In this document: in pieces, positions 49,695-57,842 of the stretch
Numbering within the stretch: position 1 is the first letter of the stretch
Layout of the letters: each line of letters begins with the position of its first letter
Assembly (NCBI GenBank): GCA_026415215.1
Contig: JAOAHN010000101.1
Location: 1-59,877, forward strand
Origin: Candidatus Hydrogenedentota bacterium
Lineage (GTDB): Bacteria; Hydrogenedentota; Hydrogenedentia; Hydrogenedentales; Hydrogenedentaceae
Reading direction: 5' to 3'
DNA: 59,877 bases
Made by a program: the position numbers and the translations under genes
Notes under the pieces: generated by a model
What the model saw: only the letters and a program-made list of their open reading frames with translations
Database searches by the model: none
Told to the model about the DNA's origin: nothing

Positions 49695-50027
49695 TTAGAC
49701 CATAAAAAATAAAATTATTATGGCTATTACTAATGCATATATTGCTACGGATTCGGTAATCGCTTGCCCAATTATCATTGTTCTCGTTACCGAACCAGCC
49801 GCTTCGGGATTTCTTGCTATTCCTTCGCATGCTTTTGCTGCAGTGTATCCCTCAGAAAATGCTGCCCCTATTCCTACTATGCCCATTACTAATGCTGCAG
49901 ATAGACATGCCACAATTATTTTTAGGTCTTCTCCAGAAATAATAAATTTTGAGTTTCCGGTGTTTAGAGCCTCGGCTTGAGCCAAGATAAAAGTCACAGA
50001 GAATTCAATTAGTGAAGTGATATTCAT
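49695..50027 (-). CDS. atpE: ATP synthase c subunit, two-carboxylate type
   Basis: 110 residues, longer than a usual 80-residue c subunit because of an N-terminal leader (1-30, hydrophobic SLIEFSVTFILAQA then a polar spacer). Helix 1 ends GIGAAFSEGYTAAKACE with Glu59. Helix 2 reads GQAITESVAIYALVIA with Glu92, Ser93 and Tyr97. This is a carboxylate on both helices plus Ser and Tyr, the pattern reported for the Na+-binding c ring of Fusobacterium. Thr67 of the Ilyobacter site is Val here. Na+ binding is therefore likely but not proven. SD GGAGG is good. Confidence 0.93.
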   Translation of the reverse strand: MNITSLIEFSVTFILAQAEALNTGNSKFIISGEDLKIIVACLSAALVMGIVGIGAAFSEGYTAAKACEGIARNPEAAGSVTRTMIIGQAITESVAIYALVIAIIILFFMV

Positions 50028-50041
50028 AATATCCTCCTAAC

Positions 50042-50818
50042 TTATGTTGTTTTTGAGTTTTCCTCCGATAAATAAGATGAAATGTATACCGTTGTAAGAG
50101 AAGCAAAAACAAATGCTTGTATAAAAGATTCAAATCCGGTTAATAAGACATCTAAGATAATTGGAATTGCAAAATAGAAACACAAGTTCGAGATTACCGT
50201 TGTTACTATGCTTGAACCTAATGAATTACCGAAAAGTCGGCAAGAAAGAGATATTATTTTTGAGATTTCTTCAATAATTTTGAAAGGGAAGAAAAAAACA
50301 ACCGATAGTTTAGCAATGAGCGTATTTTTTTTACCAGCACTACCCTCATCATACAATGGGCCTTTGAATTCTCTAAGTAGACCGTGGATTCCTTTAAATC
50401 TTATGGATAGAATCCAGCTAAAAATTATGGTTATAATGCCAAGTGCGAGAGTACAATTAATGTCGCTCGTAGGTTCTTCAATGTAGGGTAGAGGAAGTAT
50501 AGAAAATAGAATTCCTACTAATATAAAAGAAAAAAGTGAAAGAATGAAAGGGATGACTTCATATACTACTCTTGATTCTGATGTTTCGAGGATGGGCTCG
50601 ATCAACGCTATAAACCAGTTCATTATTATTTCAAGTAAAGCTTGTTTACGATTTGGAATTGTTTGGAAATGGTGGGTCCAAGTGTATCCAATTAAAGTTA
50701 TTCCAGATAAAATTATAAGAGTAGCAAGCACCGTGAATATGTTTAAGCCTCCTAAAGGCAGAGGAATATCAGTACCGGGAATGTAGTATATTACCCATCT
50801 GCTACCTATCGCTTCCAT
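50042..50818 (-). CDS. atpB: ATP synthase a subunit
   Basis: 258 residues with about five membrane segments. The conserved helix SLSCRLFGNSLGSSIV carries the essential stator Arg, and the last helices (GFESFIQAFVFASLTTVYIS) match the family, including the Glu and Gln residues of the ion half-channels. Neighbour of c (atpE). Confidence 0.95.
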   Translation of the reverse strand: MEAIGSRWVIYYIPGTDIPLPLGGLNIFTVLATLIILSGITLIGYTWTHHFQTIPNRKQALLEIIMNWFIALIEPILETSESRVVYEVIPFILSLFSFILVGILFSILPLPYIEEPTSDINCTLALGIITIIFSWILSIRFKGIHGLLREFKGPLYDEGSAGKKNTLIAKLSVVFFFPFKIIEEISKIISLSCRLFGNSLGSSIVTTVISNLCFYFAIPIILDVLLTGFESFIQAFVFASLTTVYISSYLSEENSKTT

Positions 50819-50819
50819 T

Positions 50820-51185
50820 TCAGGCTTTCTCTGAGTTAATCTGAAGATATCCCACTAATGTTACAGTGATTGGAAGTACAAAGAGCCCTAACGATGCTAT
50901 TAAACCTATAACAAAGTGACTCGGCGCATAGATGACAAAAAGAGTAATCACTATTAAGAGAACCACTTTTTTTAAGAGACTGATAGTTATAATCTTCAAA
51001 TTAGTTTGCTTAATTGGGAACTTTACTATAATATAGTGCCACATTAGAAGGGAAAGAGTTGTATTTAATAGGCTCACAATGAAGAAGGCGAGAGCATCTT
51101 CCCTAATCTTTAGATATAACAAGCCTGTTATAATCACTGTGAGAAAAATTGAGACACTCCCTATCTTTTTTAGGAATCTGTCCAT
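50820..51185 (-). CDS. atpI: ATP synthase subunit I-like membrane protein
   Basis: 121 residues with four predicted membrane segments and no soluble domain. Position immediately before atpB, with 1 base between, and hydrophobic profile match the AtpI/subunit I family, which assists c-ring or Mg2+ handling. The sequence itself is weakly conserved, so the call is partly positional. Confidence 0.7.
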   Translation of the reverse strand: MDRFLKKIGSVSIFLTVIITGLLYLKIREDALAFFIVSLLNTTLSLLMWHYIIVKFPIKQTNLKIITISLLKKVVLLIVITLFVIYAPSHFVIGLIASLGLFVLPITVTLVGYLQINSEKA

Positions 51186-51204
51186 AAGTAGAAATAGTTA
51201 CTTC

Positions 51205-51417
51205 TTACTTAAGTAATTTCAGAATGGTGGTTAAAAAACTAACAAAACCTATTAATAAAAATATTATAACACTCAAGGCTAAAAGTAATCCATTAGTTTG
51301 AAAATATTGGTCAAGCTTGTTTCCAACATAGTATCCTAAGAAGACTGTTATAGTTAAGGTAATTCCTAAGTTAGATATAATACTTATGAGGTTAATGAGG
51401 TCTCTCTTGTTTTTCAT
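51205..51417 (-). CDS. atpZ: AtpZ/AtpI-type small membrane protein
   Basis: 70 residues with two membrane helices separated by GNKLDQYF, the pattern of the F0F1-ATPase_chap (AtpZ/AtpQ) family. First gene of the ATP synthase operon. Its divergent neighbour starts 77 bases away. Confidence 0.75.
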   Translation of the reverse strand: MKNKRDLINLISIISNLGITLTITVFLGYYVGNKLDQYFQTNGLLLALSVIIFLLIGFVSFLTTILKLLK

Positions 51418-51445
51418 AAAGTGTTTTTTGAAATAGATTGTTATT

Positions 51446-51475
51446 ATTATATGTTTTGAAGATTAGTTATCTAAA
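51446..51475 (-). promoter_or_regulatory. Candidate promoter of the ATP synthase operon
   Basis: On the minus strand TTTAGA, 18-base spacer, perfect TATAAT (51446-51451), with the -10 ending 28 bases before the atpZ ATG. The -35 matches 4/6. Confidence 0.4.
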
Positions 51476-51494
51476 GTTAAGAAAGGAGGCTTAT

Positions 51495-52178
51495 ATGAGA
51501 ACCACATCGATTTTATTGGCTATATTGATAGTATTTTTATGTTCTAAGTCTTCTGCTCATAAGCCGATAGTGATAGAGGGCGGAGTATCCAGCCCAGAGC
51601 AACCTTACTACATTGAAGATATAGATATTTCACAAGTAGCTTATCATAAAGCAACGCATGGGAACCTCGAGATATGGTTGAAATTCTCGGGCAAAGAAGG
51701 ACAGGAGCTAAAAATTGACATAGGATCCCCTAAGTTAGATTCAAGCAAACCTGTATATTATCCCGCCGTTGCAGTGCTGTCAAAAAAATTTCCTCCGGTT
51801 ACGGTTCCCTTTAATCTTCCTGTAGGATATGGCGGGAAAATATACGATACAAGGGGTCAAATCCCTAAGGTTTTCTACGAACAGTTCACAGGGACCCGTT
51901 CTTGGAGATTTGAGCCTTTTGAGTTAGTGCTTCCAGAAACTGGAGATTATTACATAGTAGGATACTTACCTGAGCCGAGAGAGGGAAAGTTTTGGATAGC
52001 GGTAGGAGAGAGAGAAAAATTCACATTTTGGGATTTTATAAAAATGCCAGAAATTATTGTAAAGGTGAGAAGCTTTCATGAGGTTTTTCCTGTAGGGGGA
52101 TTACTATTCTGGGTTTGGATAATTATAGTTTTAGCATTAGTAGGTTTGTTAGTGGGGACAGTATACTTTTTTCTTTAG
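51495..52178 (+). CDS. Exported, C-terminally membrane-anchored protein of unknown function
   Basis: 227 residues starting at ATG 51495, which has a strong AGGAGG SD 8 bases upstream; a longer frame to 51438 is not needed. Signal peptide (about 1-20, ending SSAH), then a beta-rich periplasmic domain (about 21-190) with a conserved-looking HKPIVIEGG start and the phrase LVLPETGDYYIVGYLPEP, and a C-terminal membrane helix (about 200-224). Not recognised. Next to the ATP synthase promoter but divergent. The His after the signal peptide could be a copper ligand, but nothing proves this. Confidence 0.7.
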   Translation: MRTTSILLAILIVFLCSKSSAHKPIVIEGGVSSPEQPYYIEDIDISQVAYHKATHGNLEIWLKFSGKEGQELKIDIGSPKLDSSKPVYYPAVAVLSKKFPPVTVPFNLPVGYGGKIYDTRGQIPKVFYEQFTGTRSWRFEPFELVLPETGDYYIVGYLPEPREGKFWIAVGEREKFTFWDFIKMPEIIVKVRSFHEVFPVGGLLFWVWIIIVLALVGLLVGTVYFFL

Positions 52179-52182
52179 CTAT

Positions 52183-53088
52183 CTAAGGACCTTTAGAAAG
52201 AATGTTTTCTAAGTATTTTGATAGTTCGTTATACCTAAATTCGTAACCTTCTTTGAGTAGTTTATCAGGATAAACTGCTTGGTTAGCTAAAATTAGTTCT
52301 TTTCCCATTTCCCCTAAGATAGTTTTAATTACAAAGGTAGGCACTTTGAAGATAGCAGGTTTTCCTAACGCCTCGGACAAAACCTTTGTGAGCTCTTTTT
52401 GTGTAATTGAATTTGGCGATACAAAGTTATAGGGTCCCCCCAATATTTTATCTTTTTGAATTAAGAAATGAATTGCTTCACACACATCATCTATAGATAT
52501 CCAGCTTATATAGGAATTTTTGTCTCCTACAATACCTCCAAGATATAGACTAAAGATTTTTAACAAATAACTTAGCATACCCCCATGAGGACCCAATACT
52601 ACCCCGAATCTCATAATTACAGTTTTTACTTCTGTGTGGCGAAGTGATTCAACAGTTTTCTCCCATTCTTTACACAGGTTGGCAAGGAAACCATTACCAT
52701 ACGGGCAGTTTTCACTCATAATATTATTGGCTGTAGGACCGTAGATGCCTATTGCAGAAGCGGTAAAATAAAACTTTGGTCTTATTGGCAAATATTTGAT
52801 GGTTTCTACTAAAAATTTACTTGGAACTATCCTACTATTTATTAAGATTTCTTTCCTACGATTCGTCCAGATACCCTTTCCTATATTCTCTCCACTCAAG
52901 TTTATAAATACATTTGCCCCATCTAACTTTTTAGTTTCTACGATTTTTCTATAGGGATCCCAGAATATTTCCTTATCTTGTTTCGGTTCTTCTCTTGTCA
53001 GTCTCCAAACATCGTATCCTTTGTTGGAGAGGAAGTTAGAAAGAGAAGTTCCTATAAAGCCACTTGCTCCTGAAATAATTACTTTCAT
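52183..53088 (-). CDS. TIGR01777-family NAD(P)-dependent epimerase
   Basis: 301 residues, extended short-chain dehydrogenase. N-terminal ISGASGFIG nucleotide motif, then a conserved NLSGENI, and later FGVVLGPHGGMLSYLL. The layout is that of YfcH/SDR39U1-type proteins, whose substrates are not settled. The classical YxxxK is not evident. Divergent from the MarR gene; 88 bases between. Confidence 0.88.
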   Translation of the reverse strand: MKVIISGASGFIGTSLSNFLSNKGYDVWRLTREEPKQDKEIFWDPYRKIVETKKLDGANVFINLSGENIGKGIWTNRRKEILINSRIVPSKFLVETIKYLPIRPKFYFTASAIGIYGPTANNIMSENCPYGNGFLANLCKEWEKTVESLRHTEVKTVIMRFGVVLGPHGGMLSYLLKIFSLYLGGIVGDKNSYISWISIDDVCEAIHFLIQKDKILGGPYNFVSPNSITQKELTKVLSEALGKPAIFKVPTFVIKTILGEMGKELILANQAVYPDKLLKEGYEFRYNELSKYLENILSKGP

Positions 53089-53104
53089 ATATTATTCCAA
53101 TTGC

Positions 53105-53134
53105 TTGACATCTAACAATTTGTTTTTTTACAAT
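53105..53134 (+). promoter_or_regulatory. Strong promoter upstream of the MarR gene
   Basis: Perfect TTGACA (53105-53110), 18-base spacer, TACAAT (53129-53134; 5/6). Expected transcription start near 53141, about 36 bases before the marR-type start. The -10 overlaps a partial inverted repeat (see the next entry). Confidence 0.65.
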
Positions 53135-53136
53135 TA
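53117..53136. promoter_or_regulatory. Possible MarR operator over the -10
   Basis: TTGT (53120-53123) and ACAA (53130-53133) are inverted around six T; flanking bases extend the match to 5 of 7 per arm. A second pair, AATTG (53099-53103) and CAATT (53116-53120), brackets the -35. MarR proteins typically bind such sites and repress their own promoter. Weak on its own because the region is T-rich. Confidence 0.25.
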
Positions 53137-53176
53137 CATTCATAAGTATCTAAATAATAATAGGGGAGATTAAGTG

Positions 53177-53668
53177 ATGTCAATGTCATTAAGTAAAGAG
53201 TTAGAGTTAGAACAACCTCTACAAGATATAAGACATGAAACATTGTTAAATGTGGTTAGAACAGCCACTATGCTCTCTCTAAGAGGAGAAGAATTCTTCA
53301 GAAAATACGGATTAACTGAGGCTCAATTCAATGTTTTATTCGCTTTGAAATATAAGAAGACTAAGTGGACTCAATCCGATTTGGGAAAACGGTTAGTAGT
53401 AACCCGTGCAAGTATTACCTCGATACTTGATAAACTTGAGGCTAAAGGTTTCGTAATAAGGAATTCCGTCGAGGGAAATAGAAGAATTAGACATGTAGAG
53501 CTTACACCTGAGGGACTGAAGCTTGTAAGGAAGATAGAACCAATTTATCGGAGAAATATTCATAGAGTACTTTCTTGTTTTTCAGATAGCGAATGTAAAC
53601 AAATCATAGAGTATATGGAAAAGATTAGAGGGGGGTTAAAAAATCTTAAGTACTCAATTACCCAATAG
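53177..53668 (+). CDS. MarR-family transcriptional regulator
   Basis: 163 residues from ATG 53177; a GTG one codon earlier is equally possible. Winged helix-turn-helix: YGLTEAQFNVLFAL, then TQSDLGKRLVVTRASITSILDKLEAKGFVIRNSVEGNRRIRHVELTPEGLKLV in pieces. GGGGAG SD. The acyltransferase fusion begins 36 bases after its stop in the same direction, so it is a likely target; ligand unknown. Confidence 0.93.
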   Translation: MSMSLSKELELEQPLQDIRHETLLNVVRTATMLSLRGEEFFRKYGLTEAQFNVLFALKYKKTKWTQSDLGKRLVVTRASITSILDKLEAKGFVIRNSVEGNRRIRHVELTPEGLKLVRKIEPIYRRNIHRVLSCFSDSECKQIIEYMEKIRGGLKNLKYSITQ

Positions 53669-53704
53669 GTCTCGTAGATTACCTTGCATAAGGATAATAT
53701 AAGA

Positions 53705-56700
53705 ATGTCCTCTCTTCACACACCAGATAGACATTACCTTGACGATGAAGATAAGTTTAATAAACTTGGTTTTTATTCTCTACTTGCCACACAGTTTCAA
53801 GGCGCTTTTAGTGATAATGTGTATAAATTAATAATAATCCTCAGTGTGCCTGTTTTTCTTCACAAGGAATCTGTTCTTCAAAGGTTTGTCACACCAGTTT
53901 GCAATATTTTGTTTAATATCCCTTGGCTTATTTTTCCTGCAATTGCCGGCTCGATAGCAGATAAGTTCTCAAAACAAAAAGTCACTGTGGCAACTAAAGT
54001 TTGGGAATTGTTAGTGATGCTCATGGGAGCAGCCTCAGTTTATTTAAGAAGTCCCTTTCTTTTAATGTTTACACTCTTTTTGATGGCTATGCAGAGTGCA
54101 TTTTTTAGTCCTGCTAAGTATGGCATTCTTCCTGAAATACTTCCGGAAAGTAGACTCTCCTGGGGAAATGGACACCTTAATTTATGGACATTTATTTCCA
54201 TTATATTAGGGAATGCTATAGGAGGGCTTCTTATTGACATTTTCCAAGGAAACTTGTACTACCCAATGTTCTCGATGATAGTTCTTTCCTCTATAGGGCT
54301 GATAACCTCATTATTTGTAACTCCTTCTCCTCCTGTTGCCCCTAATAGAAGGATAGAATTAAACCCATACGCAGGCATAAAAGAACATTTCAAGGCTTTT
54401 GTAAAAGATAGATACTTACTCCTTGCTATGGTGGGCATTACTTATTTCTGGTTTGCCGGATCTTTATTAATGTTGAACATAGTGGAGTACGGAAAAGGGG
54501 AATTACAAAATGCAAGTGCAATAGGAATGTTGCTTGCAATAATTGCTATAGGCATTGGGATTGGCAGTTCATCGGCTGGTTACTTATCTCGGGGGAAAGT
54601 GGAACTTGGACTTGTTGTAATAGGCGGAGTGTTGATGATAATAATTTCCTTTCTCCTTTCGTTGCCCAATCTGAAGGTTGTAAGTGTTGTTTCTTTAATG
54701 TTCCTAATTGGTTTCGGAGCAGGGTTATTTGATGTTCCACTTATGAGTATGCTTCAAAGACAGAGTCCAAAATCTATGAGAGGAGGGTTAATAGCTACAA
54801 ATAACTTAATAACCTTTGGTGGTATGACAGTTTCTTCAGGTATTTTTATGGTTTTGTTTAGCATTTTACATTGTCCTCCAAGATATATATTTCTCACTAC
54901 AGGAATTTTATCGATATTAGTGTTGATTTTAATGATAAGGATGGAGAGAACTATGATTCTAAGATCTTTATTATGGTTACTTGACAGTACTCTTTACAGG
55001 GTGAATGTAACAAATAGGAGTAACATCCCAGACCAGAAAGGTGCTTTGATCGTTTCAAACCATGTCTCTTTTGTCGACCTATTGGTACTTCTATATGCCA
55101 TTGATAGAAAGATAATATTTGTTTTAGGTGAAGATGCTCTGAAGGAAGGATGGATTAGATTTTTGAGTAGATTTTTAGAACTCATCACCGTTCCTGTAAG
55201 CGCTTCTTCTAAAGACATAGAAAATCTAATAGTAAAGATTAGAGAGAAACTTACTATGGGGATGTGTGTTTGTATTCCTTGGGAGAAAAAATTCCACAAA
55301 GATGGACCCGAAATGCCATGGCATAAAGATTATAAAATCCTGACTCGTAGCCTTGATGTCCCTATCATACCAGTTTACATGGATAGAATCACCGAAACGG
55401 TTTATAGAATCAGAAATGGCAAAATCAGGTGGATTATCCCTGAGAAATTAAGGTTCCCCATTTATGTAAGAGTAGGAGAGCCCATGATAGATCCACCTGA
55501 TGGATATTCAGTCAGAGAAGTGATTCAGTATTTAAGTGCAGTTTCATTCAAGCAGAGACCATATCCTTATAGATCTCGCCTTCATAGAGTTTTTGTCTCC
55601 CAAGCTAAGAAACATCCTTTTCACTTTTGCATGGCGGATAGTATAACCGGCGTTGTTAGCTACTTTAAGGCTTATATGGGCTCTATAATTTTAGCTCGGA
55701 AACTAAAAAAGATTCTTGGCGATGAAAAAATGGTAGGGATTTTGCTTCCCCCTTTGGTAGGTTCCGCTTTGGTTAATATTGCCTTAAGATTTATGGGGAA
55801 GATCCCTGTAAATCTAAATTACACCCAAAGTTCTGATTTAATTGCTAATTGCGTGGAGCAGTGTGAAATAAAGCATGTGTTGACTTCGAGAAGGTTCTTA
55901 GAGAGGGTTAACATTACTGTTCCTCAGAAGGCTGTTTATTTAGAAGATGTGAGAGAGACTGTAACCAGCTATGATAAGTTAATCGGAATTTTGTGGGCGT
56001 TATTCCTTCCTGTTTCAGTAATAGAAAAACTTCTCGGAGCATCAACTTCAAAAGAAGAAGATTTAGTAACAATTATTTTCTCCAGTGGGAGCGAAGGAAC
56101 CCCCAAAGGGGTGATGCTTTCTCAGAGAAACATTATGAGTCAATCCGAAGTTGTGAGAAGGGTGATTTGGCATGACTTAAATACTTGTGTTATGGGGTTT
56201 CTTCCTTTCTTTCATTCTTTTGGATATACAGTGACTCTTTGGCTTCCAATTATGAATTCAGCCAGGGCGGTATATCACCCAAATCCACTTGAACCTAAAA
56301 TAATAGGTGAATTGGTAAAGAAGTATAAGTGCAACCTTCTTCTTGGGACAAGTACATTTCTCCAAGGTTTTATTAGGAGATGTGAACCTGAAGAGTTAGC
56401 ATCTCTTGAATATGTTATTGCCGGTGCAGAAAAACTACCAGATAGAATTAGAAGAAGCTTCAAAGAAAAATTTGGTGTAGAACCCTTGGAAGGTTATGGA
56501 GCAACGGAGTGTTCTCCTCTTGTTTCTTCTAACCTTCCAGATTTCTCAACCCCCGGCTTTTTTAATAATTTTAACAAAATAGGCACTATTGGAAGACCTT
56601 TACCAGGGGTAGCTGTGAGGATCACAGACCCTGAAACAGGAGAAATTCTACCTGTCGGTGAGGAGGGTATGTTGGAAGTTACAGGACCTAATGTCATGCT

Positions 56701-57166
56701 CGGTTATCTTAATTTACCAGAGAAAACTGCCCAGGCTCTTAGGGGTGAATGGTATAGAACTGGTGATATAGCAAAGATAGATGAGGATGGGTTCATAACA
56801 ATAACTGATAGATTGGCTCGATTCAGCAAGATTGGTGGTGAAATGGTTTCCCATACAAGAGTAGAAGAAATTCTCCACGACCTCTTAGGATTGACGGAGT
56901 TAAATATGGCTGTTACTGGGATCCCAGATGAGCAAAAGGGAGAAAGATTGGTAGTACTACATACCCTTGAAGACGGTCAAGTAAATAAATTACTTTCCTT
57001 GCTAAATGAATGTGAACTTCCCAATTTATGGAGACCTAAGCCTAATGCCTTCTATCGCGTTGACTCAATTCCTGTCCTCGGAACAGGAAAGTTAGATATT
57101 AGAGCTGTCAAGAAAAAAGCTCTTTCTATCGTTTTAAATACCGAGAATGGAGAAAAAAAGATATAA
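53705..57166 (+). CDS. MFS transporter / PlsC acyltransferase / acyl-ACP ligase fusion (lysophospholipid repair)
   Basis: 1153 residues from ATG 53705 with AAGGA 10 bases upstream; the TTG at 53684 is a weaker choice. Three parts: an MFS permease resembling LplT (about 10-420), a PlsC-type acyltransferase with H453-x4-D458 in NHVSFVD (about 440-640), and an AMP-binding acyl ligase (about 690-1153) with IFSSGSEGTPKGVML near residue 790, YGATECSPL and YRTGDIAKIDEDG. In E. coli LplT and Aas do these jobs as two proteins; here all are joined. Expected reaction: import a lysophospholipid, activate a fatty acid as acyl-ACP and re-acylate it at the inner membrane. The MarR gene upstream may control it. 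Confidence 0.93.
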   Translation: MSSLHTPDRHYLDDEDKFNKLGFYSLLATQFQGAFSDNVYKLIIILSVPVFLHKESVLQRFVTPVCNILFNIPWLIFPAIAGSIADKFSKQKVTVATKVWELLVMLMGAASVYLRSPFLLMFTLFLMAMQSAFFSPAKYGILPEILPESRLSWGNGHLNLWTFISIILGNAIGGLLIDIFQGNLYYPMFSMIVLSSIGLITSLFVTPSPPVAPNRRIELNPYAGIKEHFKAFVKDRYLLLAMVGITYFWFAGSLLMLNIVEYGKGELQNASAIGMLLAIIAIGIGIGSSSAGYLSRGKVELGLVVIGGVLMIIISFLLSLPNLKVVSVVSLMFLIGFGAGLFDVPLMSMLQRQSPKSMRGGLIATNNLITFGGMTVSSGIFMVLFSILHCPPRYIFLTTGILSILVLILMIRMERTMILRSLLWLLDSTLYRVNVTNRSNIPDQKGALIVSNHVSFVDLLVLLYAIDRKIIFVLGEDALKEGWIRFLSRFLELITVPVSASSKDIENLIVKIREKLTMGMCVCIPWEKKFHKDGPEMPWHKDYKILTRSLDVPIIPVYMDRITETVYRIRNGKIRWIIPEKLRFPIYVRVGEPMIDPPDGYSVREVIQYLSAVSFKQRPYPYRSRLHRVFVSQAKKHPFHFCMADSITGVVSYFKAYMGSIILARKLKKILGDEKMVGILLPPLVGSALVNIALRFMGKIPVNLNYTQSSDLIANCVEQCEIKHVLTSRRFLERVNITVPQKAVYLEDVRETVTSYDKLIGILWALFLPVSVIEKLLGASTSKEEDLVTIIFSSGSEGTPKGVMLSQRNIMSQSEVVRRVIWHDLNTCVMGFLPFFHSFGYTVTLWLPIMNSARAVYHPNPLEPKIIGELVKKYKCNLLLGTSTFLQGFIRRCEPEELASLEYVIAGAEKLPDRIRRSFKEKFGVEPLEGYGATECSPLVSSNLPDFSTPGFFNNFNKIGTIGRPLPGVAVRITDPETGEILPVGEEGMLEVTGPNVMLGYLNLPEKTAQALRGEWYRTGDIAKIDEDGFITITDRLARFSKIGGEMVSHTRVEEILHDLLGLTELNMAVTGIPDEQKGERLVVLHTLEDGQVNKLLSLLNECELPNLWRPKPNAFYRVDSIPVLGTGKLDIRAVKKKALSIVLNTENGEKKI

Positions 57167-57177
57167 AATATATGTCC

Positions 57178-57207
57178 TTGAAATAAATTAAATTGGGTTA
57201 GTATAAT
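57178..57207 (+). promoter_or_regulatory. Strong promoter for small exported protein
   Basis: TTGAAA (57178-57183), 18-base spacer, TATAAT (57202-57207): 5/6 and 6/6. It begins 12 bases after the stop of the fusion gene, so the small protein can be made independently of it. Confidence 0.65.
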
Positions 57208-57255
57208 ATCTCCGAAAAAGAATTATTAACCTGAAAAAACGGAAGGAGGCAGTCA

Positions 57256-57696
57256 ATGGAAAAATTATTAGTATTATGCGTAGCTTTTTTAGTTTTTATT
57301 CCTGCATTAGCCGAAGATGTAGGACAACCTATCGGAGTAACTATTACGGGAACAAATGTGGGTTTGATTGAGACACTTGCAAAGGGAGAAAATGTTTCGA
57401 CCAATACTGCTATAGCTCAACTAAACGGACTCAAAGTTAAAGAGGCTAAAGATGTAGACGGCAAGGTATTAGAAGACCTCAAAGATAAGATTATATACTA
57501 CCTCCCGACTAAGTCAGCCGACAATCTTATATCTGGAGATAAAACGAGAGGGAAGGAAATTACTATTATTGGTAAGCTCTACAAATCGGCAAATGCTATA
57601 TTAGTGGAGGAAGTTCAAGGTCACGATGGTGGTGCTGAGGAAGACATGTGGGATGTTCTTCCAACGGGTAAGAAGAGCCAAATTCAGGAGCTATAA
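57256..57696 (+). CDS. Small exported protein, unknown function
   Basis: 146 residues with a clear Sec signal (VLCVAFLVFIPALAED, cleavage after ALA). The mature part has two conserved-looking strands VGVTITGTNVGLIETLA and GKEITIIGKLYKSANAILVEEV, then an acidic Gly/Asp-rich tail (GHDGGAEEDMWDV). No family recognised; the small beta-rich layout suggests an OB-like or periplasmic binding fold. Strong promoter, GGAGG SD and a hairpin just after the stop imply a separately and well expressed monocistronic gene. Confidence 0.75.
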   Translation: MEKLLVLCVAFLVFIPALAEDVGQPIGVTITGTNVGLIETLAKGENVSTNTAIAQLNGLKVKEAKDVDGKVLEDLKDKIIYYLPTKSADNLISGDKTRGKEITIIGKLYKSANAILVEEVQGHDGGAEEDMWDVLPTGKKSQIQEL

Positions 57697-57734
57697 AGGA
57701 GTTAGAATCATAGATTCGTTTTTTATTGATTAGT

Positions 57735-57775
57735 TTAGACCCTCCTGATCTTTCTCAAAGATTAGGAGGGTCTAA
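57735..57775. terminator. Terminator-like hairpin between convergent genes
   Basis: Two 19-base arms (57735-57753 and 57757-57775) pair fully with one G-U, closing on a CTC triloop, with the stem GC-rich in its outer part. On the plus strand the tail is only TTTAT, so the T run is weak; the hairpin may serve both convergent genes. Confidence 0.7.
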
Positions 57776-57842
57776 TTTATAGTTTAGGTATAATGCCCTA
57801 ATTAACCACAGAAGGGAACCAAGATTTTAGTTATTTTCCGAT

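Noticed and set aside
51438-51494. Longer N-terminus for the exported protein starting at 51438
   Set aside because: The AGGAGG and signal peptide place the start at 51495; the upstream part spans the ATP synthase promoter region.
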